64,000 bases of DNA from positions 62,001 through 126,000 of the forward strand of contig JAHDGU010000003.1 of the NCBI GenBank assembly GCA_020627535.1, in the 5' to 3' direction. Below, one piece after another: positions 9,692 through 18,424 of this stretch (positions are counted from its first letter, which is position 1; every line of letters starts with the position of its first letter). This DNA comes from Saprospiraceae bacterium. GTDB lineage: Bacteria; Bacteroidota; Bacteroidia; Chitinophagales; Saprospiraceae. The position numbers and the translations under genes were made by a program. A model generated the notes under the pieces. The model did no database searches and was not told the origin of the DNA. It saw only the letters and a list, made by a program, of their open reading frames with translations.

Positions 9692-9720
9692 GTACTTTTT
9701 GTGGCAATGACAAAAAGTAC
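9692..9720. repeat. Perfect 11-bp hairpin in the spacer between R1 copies
   Basis: GTACTTTTTGT (9692-9702) and ACAAAAAGTAC (9710-9720) form a perfect stem around a 7-nt loop. It lies in the 257-bp unique spacer between the two R1 copies. There is no T-tract typical of a terminator on either side. Confidence 0.7.
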
Positions 9721-9787
9721 GAAAAGCTAGGATTGGAGACGATGCTCAAGCTTGCTGTGGCATTGTTAAAGAATAAACACTCTATAG

Positions 9788-10031
9788 AAGATGCCTCAGT
9801 CTGATACTTTGCCTTGATGCAAAGTATCCAAAAATCAAGGCTGTACACATTTCTTGACGCTGCGAGAGCTCGCAACGCTCCTAAGGCATACAAACTCGTC
9901 CCTTGGAATCTCCACAATCACTTGGCTTTTACTTTTCATCCTTCGCCATTTGGCACTTACTCGGACTTCAAACAGTGCATGCCTCTTAACGGGCCTTGCG
10001 AACTTTCTCACTAAAACGTGTAAGGCCAGTC
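9788..10031. repeat. 244-bp direct repeat R1, copy B
   Basis: Gap-free second copy of R1. The 10-bp hairpin is conserved exactly at 9803-9812 / 9819-9828. It is followed by about 75 bp of unique sequence and then by R2 copy 2, giving the order R2-R1-spacer-R1-R2. Confidence 0.85.
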
Positions 10032-10107
10032 AACAAAACACTTGTCACGTTCAAAAGTCAGTCTCCTTGAGGCGTACGCAATTCTTAGAGGAAGCTCTTA
10101 GTCTCGT

Positions 10108-10241
10108 AATTTCAGAACAAGGAACACCGATTGAAGATATTCGATCTGACCGATCGGCTGCCGCATACCAAATTCTTTCATCAAGTAGCGCATAACTTCT
10201 CAAATCATCATTCGTTAATCCTTGTTCGATATTCAACCTTA
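10108..10241. repeat. Palindromic dispersed repeat R2, copy 2
   Basis: The ends match copy 1 closely (GAACAAGGAACAC at 10115 onward; ATTCGTTAATCCTTGTTC ending at 10227), but the centre has diverged and is longer. It ends about 30 bp from the 3' end of the amidohydrolase gene. Confidence 0.7.
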
Positions 10242-10271
10242 GTTAAGCTAGTCCACTTGGGTGATACTACT

Positions 10272-11594
10272 CTACTCCATCTTGTACACCGTCCCTCCTT
10301 TCATGACGAATCTTACGTCTTGCAGCAATTTAATGTCCTCGAGGGGATCACCCTCGACTGCTATGATGTCTGCCATCTTCCCGGGCTCGATCGTCCCGTA
10401 ATCATCAGATATGCGAAGTAAATCCGAGGCGGCCACAGTGGCAGATTTGATCGCTTCATACGGCGGCATACCTGCTTCCACCATATACTGAAACTCTTTG
10501 GCATTGTCTCCATGAGGCGAGACGCCACTATCTGTGCCAAAGGCAATCTTGACACCTGCCTTGTAGGCTTTCCCAAAAGTCTCTTGAATCTGCGGTCCTA
10601 CCTCTATTGCCTTGGGGCGTATGATGGCTGGAAAGAATGTGGGATCTGAGATGGCCTTGTCATAGACAAAACGGCCTGCTGAGATCGTGGGTACCATATA
10701 CGTGCCATGTTTTTTCATGAGTTCCATGATCTCAGGCGTCATGAAGGTTCCGTGCTCTATGCTATGTATGCCTCCTTCTACTGCGCGCTTCATGCCTTCT
10801 GGCCCATGTGCGTGAGCTGCTGTGACAAAACCATAATCATTGGCTGTGGAGACGATGGCTTCAATCTCCTCTGGTGTAAATTGGGCTCCTTGGCCGTCTT
10901 TCGCTACGCTCAGCACGCCACCTGTAGCGGTGATCTTAATGCAATCCGCTCCGTTTTTGTAGCGCTGCCTTACAGCCTTTTTGGCGTCAGCGGCACTATT
11001 GACCACGCCCTCAGCAGGTCCGGGATCCCCCATAATCTCCTTGACAAAACCATTGGTAGGATCGGCGTGTCCCCCTGTAGTGCCGATGGCCTTCTCCGCA
11101 GTGTAGATGCGAGGTCCTACGACATAGCCCTTGTTAATGGCTGTGCGCAAGGATACATTGACACCAGAGCCGCCAAGGTCTCGAACCGTAGTGAAACCTG
11201 CCATGAGTGTCCGCTCGCAGTACTTTGTGGCGCGCAGCGCTCGATCTGCATCCGAGATGCGAAACACTTCTGCATACCGTGCTGGAGAAAGCTCGCTTTC
11301 AATATGCACATGCATGTCCATGAATCCAGGCATCACCGTGCGATCCGAGAGGTCAATGAAGCTCGCATCCTTGGGTGGATCCACGAAGCCCTTCTTGACT
11401 TCTTTGATTCGATCCCCATCAATGATAATGGTCATTTTGGCGGAAGCCTTCTCTCCTAGGCAATCAAGGAGCTCGCCGCAATGGATATAGGACATTTGGG
11501 CGAAAGCCCTGTGCTGCGAAGCTAAGAGTAGCAACATCAAGTATAGGCCGGTGAAACGCGGGGTAATGGTCATCATGTTTGCAATATAGGACAT
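10272..11594 (-). CDS. Secreted metal-dependent amidohydrolase (imidazolonepropionase/Xaa-Pro dipeptidase-like)
   Basis: The protein has 440 aa. An N-terminal hydrophobic stretch (GLYLMLLLLASQHRAFA) looks like a signal peptide, so the enzyme is probably periplasmic or secreted. Start at the first ATG; ATGs at codons 7 and 8 are equally plausible. The amidohydrolase-superfamily metal ligands are in place: H95-V-H97 in MDMHVH, Lys220 (carbamylated lysine of a binuclear centre) in DCIKITATGG, H261/H263 in TAAHAHG, H281 in SIEHG and D355 in FGTDSG. The C-terminal GTIEPGKMADIIAVEGDPL is the family's beta-sandwich end. It likely hydrolyses an amide or peptide-like bond; the exact substrate is unknown. 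It is a single gene flanked by repeats. Confidence 0.9.
   Translation of the reverse strand: MSYIANMMTITPRFTGLYLMLLLLASQHRAFAQMSYIHCGELLDCLGEKASAKMTIIIDGDRIKEVKKGFVDPPKDASFIDLSDRTVMPGFMDMHVHIESELSPARYAEVFRISDADRALRATKYCERTLMAGFTTVRDLGGSGVNVSLRTAINKGYVVGPRIYTAEKAIGTTGGHADPTNGFVKEIMGDPGPAEGVVNSAADAKKAVRQRYKNGADCIKITATGGVLSVAKDGQGAQFTPEEIEAIVSTANDYGFVTAAHAHGPEGMKRAVEGGIHSIEHGTFMTPEIMELMKKHGTYMVPTISAGRFVYDKAISDPTFFPAIIRPKAIEVGPQIQETFGKAYKAGVKIAFGTDSGVSPHGDNAKEFQYMVEAGMPPYEAIKSATVAASDLLRISDDYGTIEPGKMADIIAVEGDPLEDIKLLQDVRFVMKGGTVYKME
11494..11509 (+). repeat. Dispersed GNRA-loop mini-hairpin, copy in amidohydrolase gene
   Basis: ATTT-GGGC-GAAA-GCCC: perfect 4-bp stem with a GAAA loop. A second copy, ATTTT-GGC-GGAA-GCC, lies 60 bp away at 11434-11448. 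See findings for the full set. Confidence 0.7.
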
Positions 11595-12168
11595 ATAGAT
11601 GAGGCGATAAAGTAAAATACTTGAAGACTTAGTCCGATCAATCCATAAGGAGTGCTACAAGTAGGAATAGCGATAAAGACAGAGCGTAGAAAGCGTGATC
11701 GGCATAGGCTATCCCTGTGATGACCCAGCAGATTGATCTCGGATGATGCGCAAAATCGCCACATACTCGCCTATTCCAGCCAATGACTCATTGAAATGGG
11801 AAATGAGGTCGTCGATGTGCATAAATTTGAGACGAAGACGGAACCTTTCCGCCTTGGCACTTGAAAAGTGTTGACGGCTTGGCGACAATCTTCAAAAATT
11901 GGAATGGTGGTAGTAGGGTAATGAAATACTAGGGCGTCTTATGAGTAAATGCGGCAAAAGGGTCGTAAATTGGATGTGAGAGGAGTAAAATCCCCCAAAA
12001 ATGGGATATGTGTAAAGCGCTGTTGGCCTTACCTTTATCACAGAGAAAGCGGAAAAGCGATAGTTTTGTCAAAATATAATTTGGCTTTTATCGCATTTTC
12101 CACGCAAAATGACTATTATTGATTTCTAAATGGGAATGACCCTAAAAATGAATTTAAAACACAGACAA
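11595..12168. other. Divergent intergenic region without a supported gene
   Basis: 574 bp between the divergent amidohydrolase and S74 genes. The short frames here have no family features. It holds a long inverted repeat, GGAAAAGCGATA (12051-12062) with TATCGCATTTTCC (12089-12101), and a TAGTTTTG (12061-12068) that fits the Bacteroidetes -7 element but lacks a matching -33 TTG. Confidence 0.6.
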
Positions 12169-13275
12169 ATGAAAAGACTATTTGTACTCGCTTTGGGCCT
12201 AGGGCTCATGACTTATGGCGCCGATCTGAGTGCGCAGTTGAAGGTGGTATCGAGTGGCTTCGTGGGCATTAACGAAAGCAGCCCGACACAGTTGCTAACA
12301 ATAAGCAATGAAAGTGGTCCAGCTAATTTCCTAGTTCGACGAACTGATTCTGGTAATTTTATCAAAGCGGTCGGTGGTGCAAATGGAGCTGCCTATTTTT
12401 TCAAGAAGGAAAACTTCTTCGCAATAACTCCTGGTGACAATCAAAATGACCAATCTACAAATTGGGGGAACGCTCTGGTGCTATACGGAAATAGTGCTTC
12501 AAACGGTCGAGCAGGTAAAGTTGGAATTGGAACACAAAATCCAGATGAAAAATTAGTCGTGAACGGCAACATAAAACTACTTAATGGTGGCATGTTGATC
12601 ACCTCGGACAAACGCACCAAGACAAACGTTTCTGATTTACCATATGGCCTCAAAGAGGTACTAACACTAAAACCCTTGATGTACAACTACAATGGTAAAG
12701 CAGGCACCTCAACTAACGAAACTCATTTCGGCATTTATGCTCAAAACCTGCAGAAAGTTGCGCCTGAGCTGGTCAAGGAATTTACTCACCGCGAATATGC
12801 AGGTAATCCTCTAGAAGGAGAAGAGACTGTTACGAAAGAAGAGAAGTTCTTGAGTATTCGTGATAATGAAATCAAGTATTTGTTGATCAATGCAATAAAA
12901 GAACAGCAGGGACAGATAGAAATGCTCGAAGAAAAATTGCTTTCTCTTGAAGAAAAGCTCAGCGAGTTACATGACGGTAACACTCAACAGGTTGAGATTT
13001 TTGGAGATCATGACCAAATTGGTTCTAGTATGATCGAACAAAATGCCCCTAATCCACATAACGGCCAAACCGTAATACGATATAATGTATCGGATGGTTC
13101 AAATGGCACTATTCATGTATCAGATATGAATGGTAAACTTTTGAAAACTGTACAGCTTGCAAGCGGTAAAGGTCAAATCGAACTCAACATGACAGATCTG
13201 CCTGCAGGGACGTATACATACTCTCTAATTATTGATGAGAGCATAGTAGATACGAAAAAGATGATTGTGAGATAA
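12169..13275 (+). CDS. Secreted protein with peptidase S74 (intramolecular chaperone) domain and T9SS sorting domain
   Basis: The protein has 368 aa. The start is placed at the ATG that gives a clean signal peptide (MKRLFVLALGLGLMTYGADLSAQ); an ATG 39 bp upstream would add a charged extension. Residues ~24-140 resemble the repetitive head/stalk of tail-fibre-like proteins (VGIGTQNPDEKLVVNGNI). Residues ~146-245 are a peptidase S74 domain with the SDKRTK Ser-Lys dyad (S146, K151), GIYAQNLQKVAPELV and SIRDNEIKYLLINAIKEQQ. A coiled coil (250-268) follows, then a T9SS type A C-terminal domain (NAPNPHNGQTVIRYNV...LPAGTYTYSL). S74 domains trimerise fibres and may then cut themselves off. The product is probably a surface fibre. 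It is monocistronic, with a strong terminator behind it. Confidence 0.9.
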   Translation: MKRLFVLALGLGLMTYGADLSAQLKVVSSGFVGINESSPTQLLTISNESGPANFLVRRTDSGNFIKAVGGANGAAYFFKKENFFAITPGDNQNDQSTNWGNALVLYGNSASNGRAGKVGIGTQNPDEKLVVNGNIKLLNGGMLITSDKRTKTNVSDLPYGLKEVLTLKPLMYNYNGKAGTSTNETHFGIYAQNLQKVAPELVKEFTHREYAGNPLEGEETVTKEEKFLSIRDNEIKYLLINAIKEQQGQIEMLEEKLLSLEEKLSELHDGNTQQVEIFGDHDQIGSSMIEQNAPNPHNGQTVIRYNVSDGSNGTIHVSDMNGKLLKTVQLASGKGQIELNMTDLPAGTYTYSLIIDESIVDTKKMIVR

Positions 13276-13294
13276 GCTAATTAAAAAGAAATTA

Positions 13295-13329
13295 AAAAAG
13301 GGTACAGTTTGCCAACTGTGCCCTTTTTG
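13295..13329 (+). terminator. Rho-independent terminator after the S74 gene
   Basis: GGGTACAGTT (13300-13309) pairs with AACTGTGCCC (13314-13323), with one G-T wobble and a 4-nt loop. It is flanked by A5 upstream and followed by TTTTT. It lies 20 nt after the stop and 7 nt before the next ATG, so the sulfotransferase operon either reads through it or starts inside it. Confidence 0.85.
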
Positions 13330-13335
13330 TAGTTT

Positions 13336-14229
13336 ATGAAACAGCCAAACTTTATAATAGTAGGTGCAGCAAAGGCGGGCACAACATCATTGCATCAATA
13401 CTTGAATACTTTTGACGACATTTACTTACCGTCTAAGAAGGAACTTTGGTACTTACAACTTGCACATAACCCCAATCAAGAAATAAGGACTAGACAAAAT
13501 TTACCAATCTCAATAGAGACATATTCCTCCTATTTCAATGATGCTACTACCAACCAACTTTTAGGCGAGGCGACTCCATCTTATCTCTTATTTCCTCACT
13601 ATACATTAAAGACTATTCAAGACCATTTCGAGGAACCTGAGAACACTAAAATAATTATTGTATTACGTGAACCTCTCGACAAAATCCTATCTCTTTATCG
13701 CTTTAATCTTAAAATTAGGACTGAACACCTGAGTCTTGAAGATGCCCTAAAACGAGAAAAGGAAAGGTTTAAAACCTACAAAGAAAGTATCGGTTTTAAC
13801 TACAGACTGAGTTGCGAGTATAGCAAACAAATAAGTGTCTTTACTCATTTTTTTAAACGAGTGAAAATTATACTTTTCAATGATCTGAAGAACTCTCCAG
13901 AAAAAGTAATTGCAGAGACGCGAGAATTTCTTGACCTCCCACCCATTAAATTTGAAGCCAAAGCTCAGAAATTCAATAAGAGCACATACACATCATTCGA
14001 CCCTCAATTTGCTTTTGACTTCATCAAATACTTCAAAAACTCAGTGATTAAAAGACGGATTATTGCTTCAAATAAAGCATTTTTCAAATACATCGATACC
14101 TACGCCTATCACGATATACCGCACTCCGTCTTCATGGAGCTTAAGCGTCAATTCCTCCAAGAAGCCATTAGACTTGAATCTTTATATGGACTTAACCTAG
14201 AACATTGGAAAGTAAAATATCGTAGTTGA
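13336..14229 (+). CDS. PAPS-dependent sulfotransferase family protein
   Basis: The protein has 297 aa. The N-terminal GAAKAGTTSLHQYL is the 5'-phosphosulfate-binding loop, and IIIVLREPLDKILSLYRF is the 3'-phosphate-binding motif of PAPS sulfotransferases. No signal peptide or membrane segment is seen, so it acts in the cytoplasm. It would transfer sulfate from PAPS to a sugar hydroxyl or a lipid-linked glycan intermediate. It is the first gene of the rightward glycan arm, overlaps the next sulfotransferase by 1 bp, and is notably AT-rich. The acceptor cannot be predicted. Confidence 0.85.
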   Translation: MKQPNFIIVGAAKAGTTSLHQYLNTFDDIYLPSKKELWYLQLAHNPNQEIRTRQNLPISIETYSSYFNDATTNQLLGEATPSYLLFPHYTLKTIQDHFEEPENTKIIIVLREPLDKILSLYRFNLKIRTEHLSLEDALKREKERFKTYKESIGFNYRLSCEYSKQISVFTHFFKRVKIILFNDLKNSPEKVIAETREFLDLPPIKFEAKAQKFNKSTYTSFDPQFAFDFIKYFKNSVIKRRIIASNKAFFKYIDTYAYHDIPHSVFMELKRQFLQEAIRLESLYGLNLEHWKVKYRS

Positions 14230-15167
14230 TGAACTTTATCTTCATAGGAGGCACCCCACGTTCTGGCACAACTTTGCTTCAAAGAATATTAAATGGCCAT
14301 TCGAAAATAAGCGGAGGTACAGAATTTGATCATCTTATCTCAATAACAAAGAGCCATGATGAAATAGCAGCAGGAATTAAATCGGAAAGGTTAGCCTCAT
14401 ATATCAGCATCAAAGATCTAGAAAAGGCAACATCTAAATACATCACACGGCTACTAACGTCAAACCATACAAATAAAATACCAAAGTACATCAGCGAGAA
14501 AACACCAAATAATATATTTTGCTTCCAAACATTATCTAGAATATTCCCGAAAGCCCAACTGATAGCTGTGGAGCGAGACCCTAGAGCCATATATGCATCA
14601 TTCCGAAAAATCGGCCAAAAAGCTAAATTGAACAAAAGCACTACCTATTTCAACACGTATGGCTTACACATATACCTAGATGTGCGCAGAATTGCCAAAT
14701 TCAACAAGCACATACAAGCTTTAAAAGCAGCCGAAGAATGCCAAAATTTGATTTTTATAAAATATGAAAACCTGGTTCAGCATCCCGAATTATGCATCAG
14801 TCAACTATGCAATAAACTAGGTATACAGTTTGAACCAATGATGCTTAATGCGCCAGTTGCAACAAGCGTCCAAAAGTTAGTCAAAAGTAGACACCCATCA
14901 ATCATTGACTTTGTAAGTGATCAAAACTACAAAAAAATTAATCCTAACAGCTTGAATAACTATAAGTCTAATGGACGGATTCACAACTTCTACATTGAAA
15001 CACATTTAAAAAAATATACGGCTGCAACTACGTCAATATCATCCAAAGTACTCTACACTATTGTGAACACTGTCTTTGCGCTAGGTTTCACAATCTTTTT
15101 GTTTAAACTATTCTTTACAAATGTCACAGCGTTCAAAACACTCATTACCCGTATTATTCGATCTTAA
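14229..15167 (+). CDS. Sulfotransferase family protein with C-terminal membrane segment
   Basis: The protein has 312 aa from ATG (a TTG one codon upstream is less likely), and start and stop overlap as TGATG. GGTPRSGTTLLQRILNGH is the PAPS 5'-phosphosulfate loop; LIAVERDPRAIYASFRKI is the 3'-phosphate motif. Near the C-terminus a hydrophobic helix (VLYTIVNTVFALGFTIFLF) probably anchors it to the inner membrane, which would place the reaction on a membrane-bound acceptor such as a lipid-linked glycan. The last 47 bp overlap the next gene. Confidence 0.85.
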   Translation: MNFIFIGGTPRSGTTLLQRILNGHSKISGGTEFDHLISITKSHDEIAAGIKSERLASYISIKDLEKATSKYITRLLTSNHTNKIPKYISEKTPNNIFCFQTLSRIFPKAQLIAVERDPRAIYASFRKIGQKAKLNKSTTYFNTYGLHIYLDVRRIAKFNKHIQALKAAEECQNLIFIKYENLVQHPELCISQLCNKLGIQFEPMMLNAPVATSVQKLVKSRHPSIIDFVSDQNYKKINPNSLNNYKSNGRIHNFYIETHLKKYTAATTSISSKVLYTIVNTVFALGFTIFLFKLFFTNVTAFKTLITRIIRS

Positions 15168-15552
15168 CAAGATTGGAAATTCTGAAATTGGCTACATCAC
15201 AGTTTGCGAAAGCCTTCCGGTGCAACCAGAGTTTTACGCCAAACGCGCATATTGGACTCACACTGTACCTAACGAAACAAAAAGAGGTGGACATGCTCAT
15301 AAGCATCTAAGACAAATTATTATAGCAATAACAGGAATCATACAAATCACACTTGACGACTCGACCAAAAAGTACCATTACAAACTAGATAAGCCAACAC
15401 AGGCACTTTATGTTCCTAAAGGCTATTGGAGGGATATATTATTTAATAATGATGCAACATTGCTTTGCCTAGCATCAGATATTTACATTGAAAACGACTA
15501 TATTCGAAACTATGCCGATTTTGTCAAATATAAACATTCACTCCTCAGCTGA
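15121..15552 (+). CDS. fdtA: dTDP-4-keto-6-deoxyhexose 3,4-ketoisomerase (FdtA/QdtA/WxcM-like cupin)
   Basis: The protein has 143 aa, the usual length of a single-domain FdtA. The RGGHAHKHLRQ motif carries the conserved histidines (H58, H60) of the cupin active site, and GYWRDILFNNDATLLCLASDIY is the typical C-terminal half. The enzyme shifts the keto group of dTDP-4-keto-6-deoxyglucose from C4 to C3. Whether the galacto (FdtA) or gluco (QdtA) product forms cannot be told from the sequence here. It overlaps both neighbours, and the acetyltransferase and aminotransferase for the next two steps follow at once. rmlA and rmlB, which supply the precursor, are not in the window. Confidence 0.87.
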   Translation: MSQRSKHSLPVLFDLNKIGNSEIGYITVCESLPVQPEFYAKRAYWTHTVPNETKRGGHAHKHLRQIIIAITGIIQITLDDSTKKYHYKLDKPTQALYVPKGYWRDILFNNDATLLCLASDIYIENDYIRNYADFVKYKHSLLS

Positions 15553-16081
15553 CGTACAGACTGTCAAGGTCGGTAATAATACTCGTGTGTGGCAATTCGC
15601 TGTAGTACTAAAAGGTGCAAAAATAGGTGAGAATTGCAATATTAACTGCCACACCTTCATAGAGAACGATGTTGTCATTGGTAACAGAGTGACAGTAAAG
15701 TCTGGGGTCTACATATGGGATGGAATACAAATAGATGATGACGTATTTATAGGACCAAATGTTACATTCACAAATGATAAATACCCAAGATCAAAAGCAG
15801 CGTTTACATTGGCCCGAACCTATGTAGGTAAGGGAGCGACTATTGGAGCAGGGACTATCATTTTGCCAGGTATCACCTTAGGAGCATATGCAATGACTGG
15901 AGCTGGCTCATTGATAACTAAAGATGTCCCGTCTCATGCTCTGTACGTCGGACATCCTGCCAAGTTTGTATGCTGGATTGATGAGCAAGGGCAAAAACTA
16001 CATAAAATATCAGCATTTGAATATGAGAATAAACAAGGTCATAAATACACTTTAAGAGATAACGAAATGAGTAAAATTTAA
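15512..16081 (+). CDS. fdtC: Hexapeptide-repeat N-acetyltransferase (FdtC/QdtC-like)
   Basis: The protein has 189 aa. The ATG chosen gives MPILSNINIHSSADVQ, the usual short start of this family; a TTG 24 bp upstream would only extend it into the fdtA overlap. Left-handed beta-helix hexads run through residues ~20-150 (for example IGENCNI, VIGNRVTVKSGV, IGAGTIILPGITLGAYAMTGAGSLITKDV). Family enzymes acetylate the 3-amino group of dTDP-3-amino-3,6-dideoxyhexose with acetyl-CoA. The position between the ketoisomerase and the aminotransferase fits the known gene triad. Confidence 0.87.
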   Translation: MPILSNINIHSSADVQTVKVGNNTRVWQFAVVLKGAKIGENCNINCHTFIENDVVIGNRVTVKSGVYIWDGIQIDDDVFIGPNVTFTNDKYPRSKAAFTLARTYVGKGATIGAGTIILPGITLGAYAMTGAGSLITKDVPSHALYVGHPAKFVCWIDEQGQKLHKISAFEYENKQGHKYTLRDNEMSKI

Positions 16082-16085
16082 AAAA

Positions 16086-17183
16086 ATGAGTGTACCATTT
16101 CTAGACTTGTCATATCGAAACTCTGTCTATCCTGAGATTTTAACTCAGATCCGATCAATAATTCAAGATAATTGGTTCATAAATGGATCTAGACTAGAGA
16201 ATTTTGAAAAGGACTATGCCCGTTTCAATGAAGTTGCCTTCGCTTTAGGTGTATCAAATGGACTGGATGCCCTTAAAATTTGTATAAAGGCACTAGATTT
16301 AGAACCAGCTGATGAAATCATCGTCCCTGCCAACTCGTTCATAGCCAGCGCACTTGCAGGTTCACTTTGTGGCCATAAAGTAGTACTCGTAGACCCCGAC
16401 TATAATACATTCAACATAAATCCCAAGAATATAATACGAGCACTTACGAAACAGACTAAGGTCATTATTCCAGTTCACCTATATGGACAAAGCTGTCAAA
16501 TGGATGAAATAATGGATATCAGTCAAACGTATAACCTCCATGTTATAGAAGACAATGCACAATCCCAGGGAGCAACATATCAATCCAAACAATGCGGATC
16601 ATTCGGGATAATAAACGCCACAAGCTTTTACCCGGGTAAAAATATAGGAGCTCTCGGAGATGCTGGGGCGATAACTACATCAAATTCTAAACTACGGGAT
16701 AAGTGTATCAAATTGAGAAACTATGGATCTTCTCAAAAATACATTCACGACATTATTGGATACAACAATAGAATGGATGAAATTCAAGCTGCTGCACTTT
16801 CGTGCATACTACCCAATGTTCATTCTTGGAATAAAAAAAGACAAAGCATAGCCAAGGAATACCACCTTAGACTAAAAGATATCGAACAAATTACACTGCC
16901 TACGATACATCACAATGCGACCCACGTGTATCATTTATTCGTCATAAAAGCAAAACAAAGAGACGCCTTACAAGCACATCTTTACAGCAAGGGAGTGAAG
17001 ACCCTTATCCACTATCCCATACCAATACACAAACAAAATTGCTACAGATACGATCAATCAGTGCTTCCAATTAGTGAAAAACTCAGTAAAGAAATCCTAA
17101 GTCTCCCATTGTATCCCGATATACCCTTGGATCACATTGAAATAGTCTGTGAGTCGATAAAATCTTTTTATCAAGTTTCATAA
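16086..17183 (+). CDS. fdtB: DegT/DnrJ/EryC1/StrS sugar aminotransferase (FdtB/QdtB-like)
   Basis: The protein has 365 aa, full length for a PLP-dependent sugar aminotransferase. The PLP lysine is K185 in SFYPGKNIGALGDAGAI; VIEDNAQSQGATY contains the cofactor-binding acidic residue. It would convert the 3-keto sugar made by the FdtA-like enzyme to the 3-amino sugar, using glutamate as the usual donor. Its stop shares one base with the flippase start. Together the three enzymes make dTDP-3-acetamido-3,6-dideoxy-galactose or -glucose, a sugar found in S-layer glycans and O-antigens. Confidence 0.9.
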   Translation: MSVPFLDLSYRNSVYPEILTQIRSIIQDNWFINGSRLENFEKDYARFNEVAFALGVSNGLDALKICIKALDLEPADEIIVPANSFIASALAGSLCGHKVVLVDPDYNTFNINPKNIIRALTKQTKVIIPVHLYGQSCQMDEIMDISQTYNLHVIEDNAQSQGATYQSKQCGSFGIINATSFYPGKNIGALGDAGAITTSNSKLRDKCIKLRNYGSSQKYIHDIIGYNNRMDEIQAAALSCILPNVHSWNKKRQSIAKEYHLRLKDIEQITLPTIHHNATHVYHLFVIKAKQRDALQAHLYSKGVKTLIHYPIPIHKQNCYRYDQSVLPISEKLSKEILSLPLYPDIPLDHIEIVCESIKSFYQVS

Positions 17184-18424
17184 TGAAAGTACTGCGCAAA
17201 TTTTCTATTTACGCTGTATTCTCAATTATCGAGAAATCGATTCCGTATCTCACTCTCACAATACTCTCGCTCTACTTAAGCAAGGACGACATTGGAGTAT
17301 TGGCTAACATTGAAATTTTTCTTCAACTGGCATTCCTCCTCAGTCTAGTAAACATAGATCGATCTATCACGCTAGAATATTTTAAACCACATCAAAATAA
17401 CACATCGTTCGGCCAATACCACGGCAGCGGTCTAACACTAACTATATTCTTTAACATCTTCGTAGCAATAACATGTATTTTATTCAAACAGTACTTATCA
17501 GAATTAATTGGAATATCTCCTAATTATATGCTACTAATGGCACTTATACCACTTGGGCGCTGTTTTTATTTTTTAGCGCAAAATATGTCGCTAATCAAAA
17601 AAAAGGCTCTTCAATATGGAATTGTCAGTATAATATTCGCACTTTCCAATAGTTGCTGTATCCTCTATTATATAATACTAGAAAAAAATAACATAGTAGG
17701 TGTCGTCAAAGGATACTTCCTAGGATCTATAATCACCTTAATAGTATCTCTCGTTTTATTAAATAAGTTCAGACTTCTTAGGATGTCCTTGGATTCGAAA
17801 TTATTTCGAGAAATTATGATTATTGCGCTACCACTTGTTCCACTCAGATTGATGCATATAGTCTTAAATGGCTCTGACAGACTTTTCATAAGCCACTATG
17901 TCAGTTTAGAAGAACTAGGCATCTATTATATAGCATATATGATTGGATCGATAGTCTATCTTTTTAACACATTATTTGCTAAGACTTGGACTCCGTATCT
18001 GTTCGAATTTTTGAATCAGAATTCAGAAGAGTCACATAAAAACATCTCGCGTTTCAGCGTTCTCTATATTGGATTCATGTTCATTATTGTACTTCTTGTT
18101 AACATTTTTGGCTTTCTATATTTTAAGTATATACTGCCCGAGGAATATCAGCAAGGAAGTAGGTACATTCCAATTATATCTTCAGCGTACTTAGTATTCA
18201 GTTTTTATCAATTATATTCTCTAATTCTTCTTTACAATAAAAAGGTAAAAATATTCACATCAATAGCAGCCTTATCAATATCAGTAAACCTGATCATGAA
18301 TATCTTGCTCATCCCCACGATTGGCGTGGTAGGGGCTGCCTATTCAACCCTTCTAAGCTTTATTGCATTATCATCAATTTGTTACTTGTATGCAAGAAAA
18401 TACTATAAATATCAATGGATCTAA
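17183..18424 (+). CDS. wzx: Wzx-type polysaccharide flippase (MOP superfamily)
   Basis: The protein has 413 aa, with about 12 predicted membrane helices and very AT-rich codons. The N-terminus (AVFSIIEKSIPYLTLTILSLYL...LGVLANIE-like) and the central pair IIALPLVPLRLMHIVLNGSDRLFISHYVS match oligosaccharide flippases of the MOP/RfbX group. Such proteins flip undecaprenyl-linked repeat units to the periplasm. It lies between the amino-sugar genes and a glycosyltransferase. The locus also carries an ABC exporter, so two export routes are present. Confidence 0.85.
   Translation: MKVLRKFSIYAVFSIIEKSIPYLTLTILSLYLSKDDIGVLANIEIFLQLAFLLSLVNIDRSITLEYFKPHQNNTSFGQYHGSGLTLTIFFNIFVAITCILFKQYLSELIGISPNYMLLMALIPLGRCFYFLAQNMSLIKKKALQYGIVSIIFALSNSCCILYYIILEKNNIVGVVKGYFLGSIITLIVSLVLLNKFRLLRMSLDSKLFREIMIIALPLVPLRLMHIVLNGSDRLFISHYVSLEELGIYYIAYMIGSIVYLFNTLFAKTWTPYLFEFLNQNSEESHKNISRFSVLYIGFMFIIVLLVNIFGFLYFKYILPEEYQQGSRYIPIISSAYLVFSFYQLYSLILLYNKKVKIFTSIAALSISVNLIMNILLIPTIGVVGAAYSTLLSFIALSSICYLYARKYYKYQWI

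Noticed and set aside
9510-9917. 135-codon minus-strand frame as a protein gene
   Set aside because: It spans R1 and the spacer, has no family features, and its sequence follows the repeats; it is most likely incidental.
9154-10241. Insertion sequence remnant
   Set aside because: No frame resembles a transposase, and no terminal repeats with target duplication were found; it is kept as a dispersed-repeat block.
10707-11459. 250-codon plus-strand frame
   Set aside because: It lies antisense within the amidohydrolase gene, which has complete catalytic motifs; the plus-strand product is Cys/His-rich with no domain.
11573-11764. 63-codon minus-strand frame upstream of the amidohydrolase
   Set aside because: It is short, overlaps the amidohydrolase start in another frame, and has no signal or domain.
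15203-15215. TTTGCGAAAGCC in the fdtA-like gene as another copy of the dispersed hairpin
   Set aside because: Only a 2-bp stem forms, so it cannot be told from chance in AT-rich DNA.
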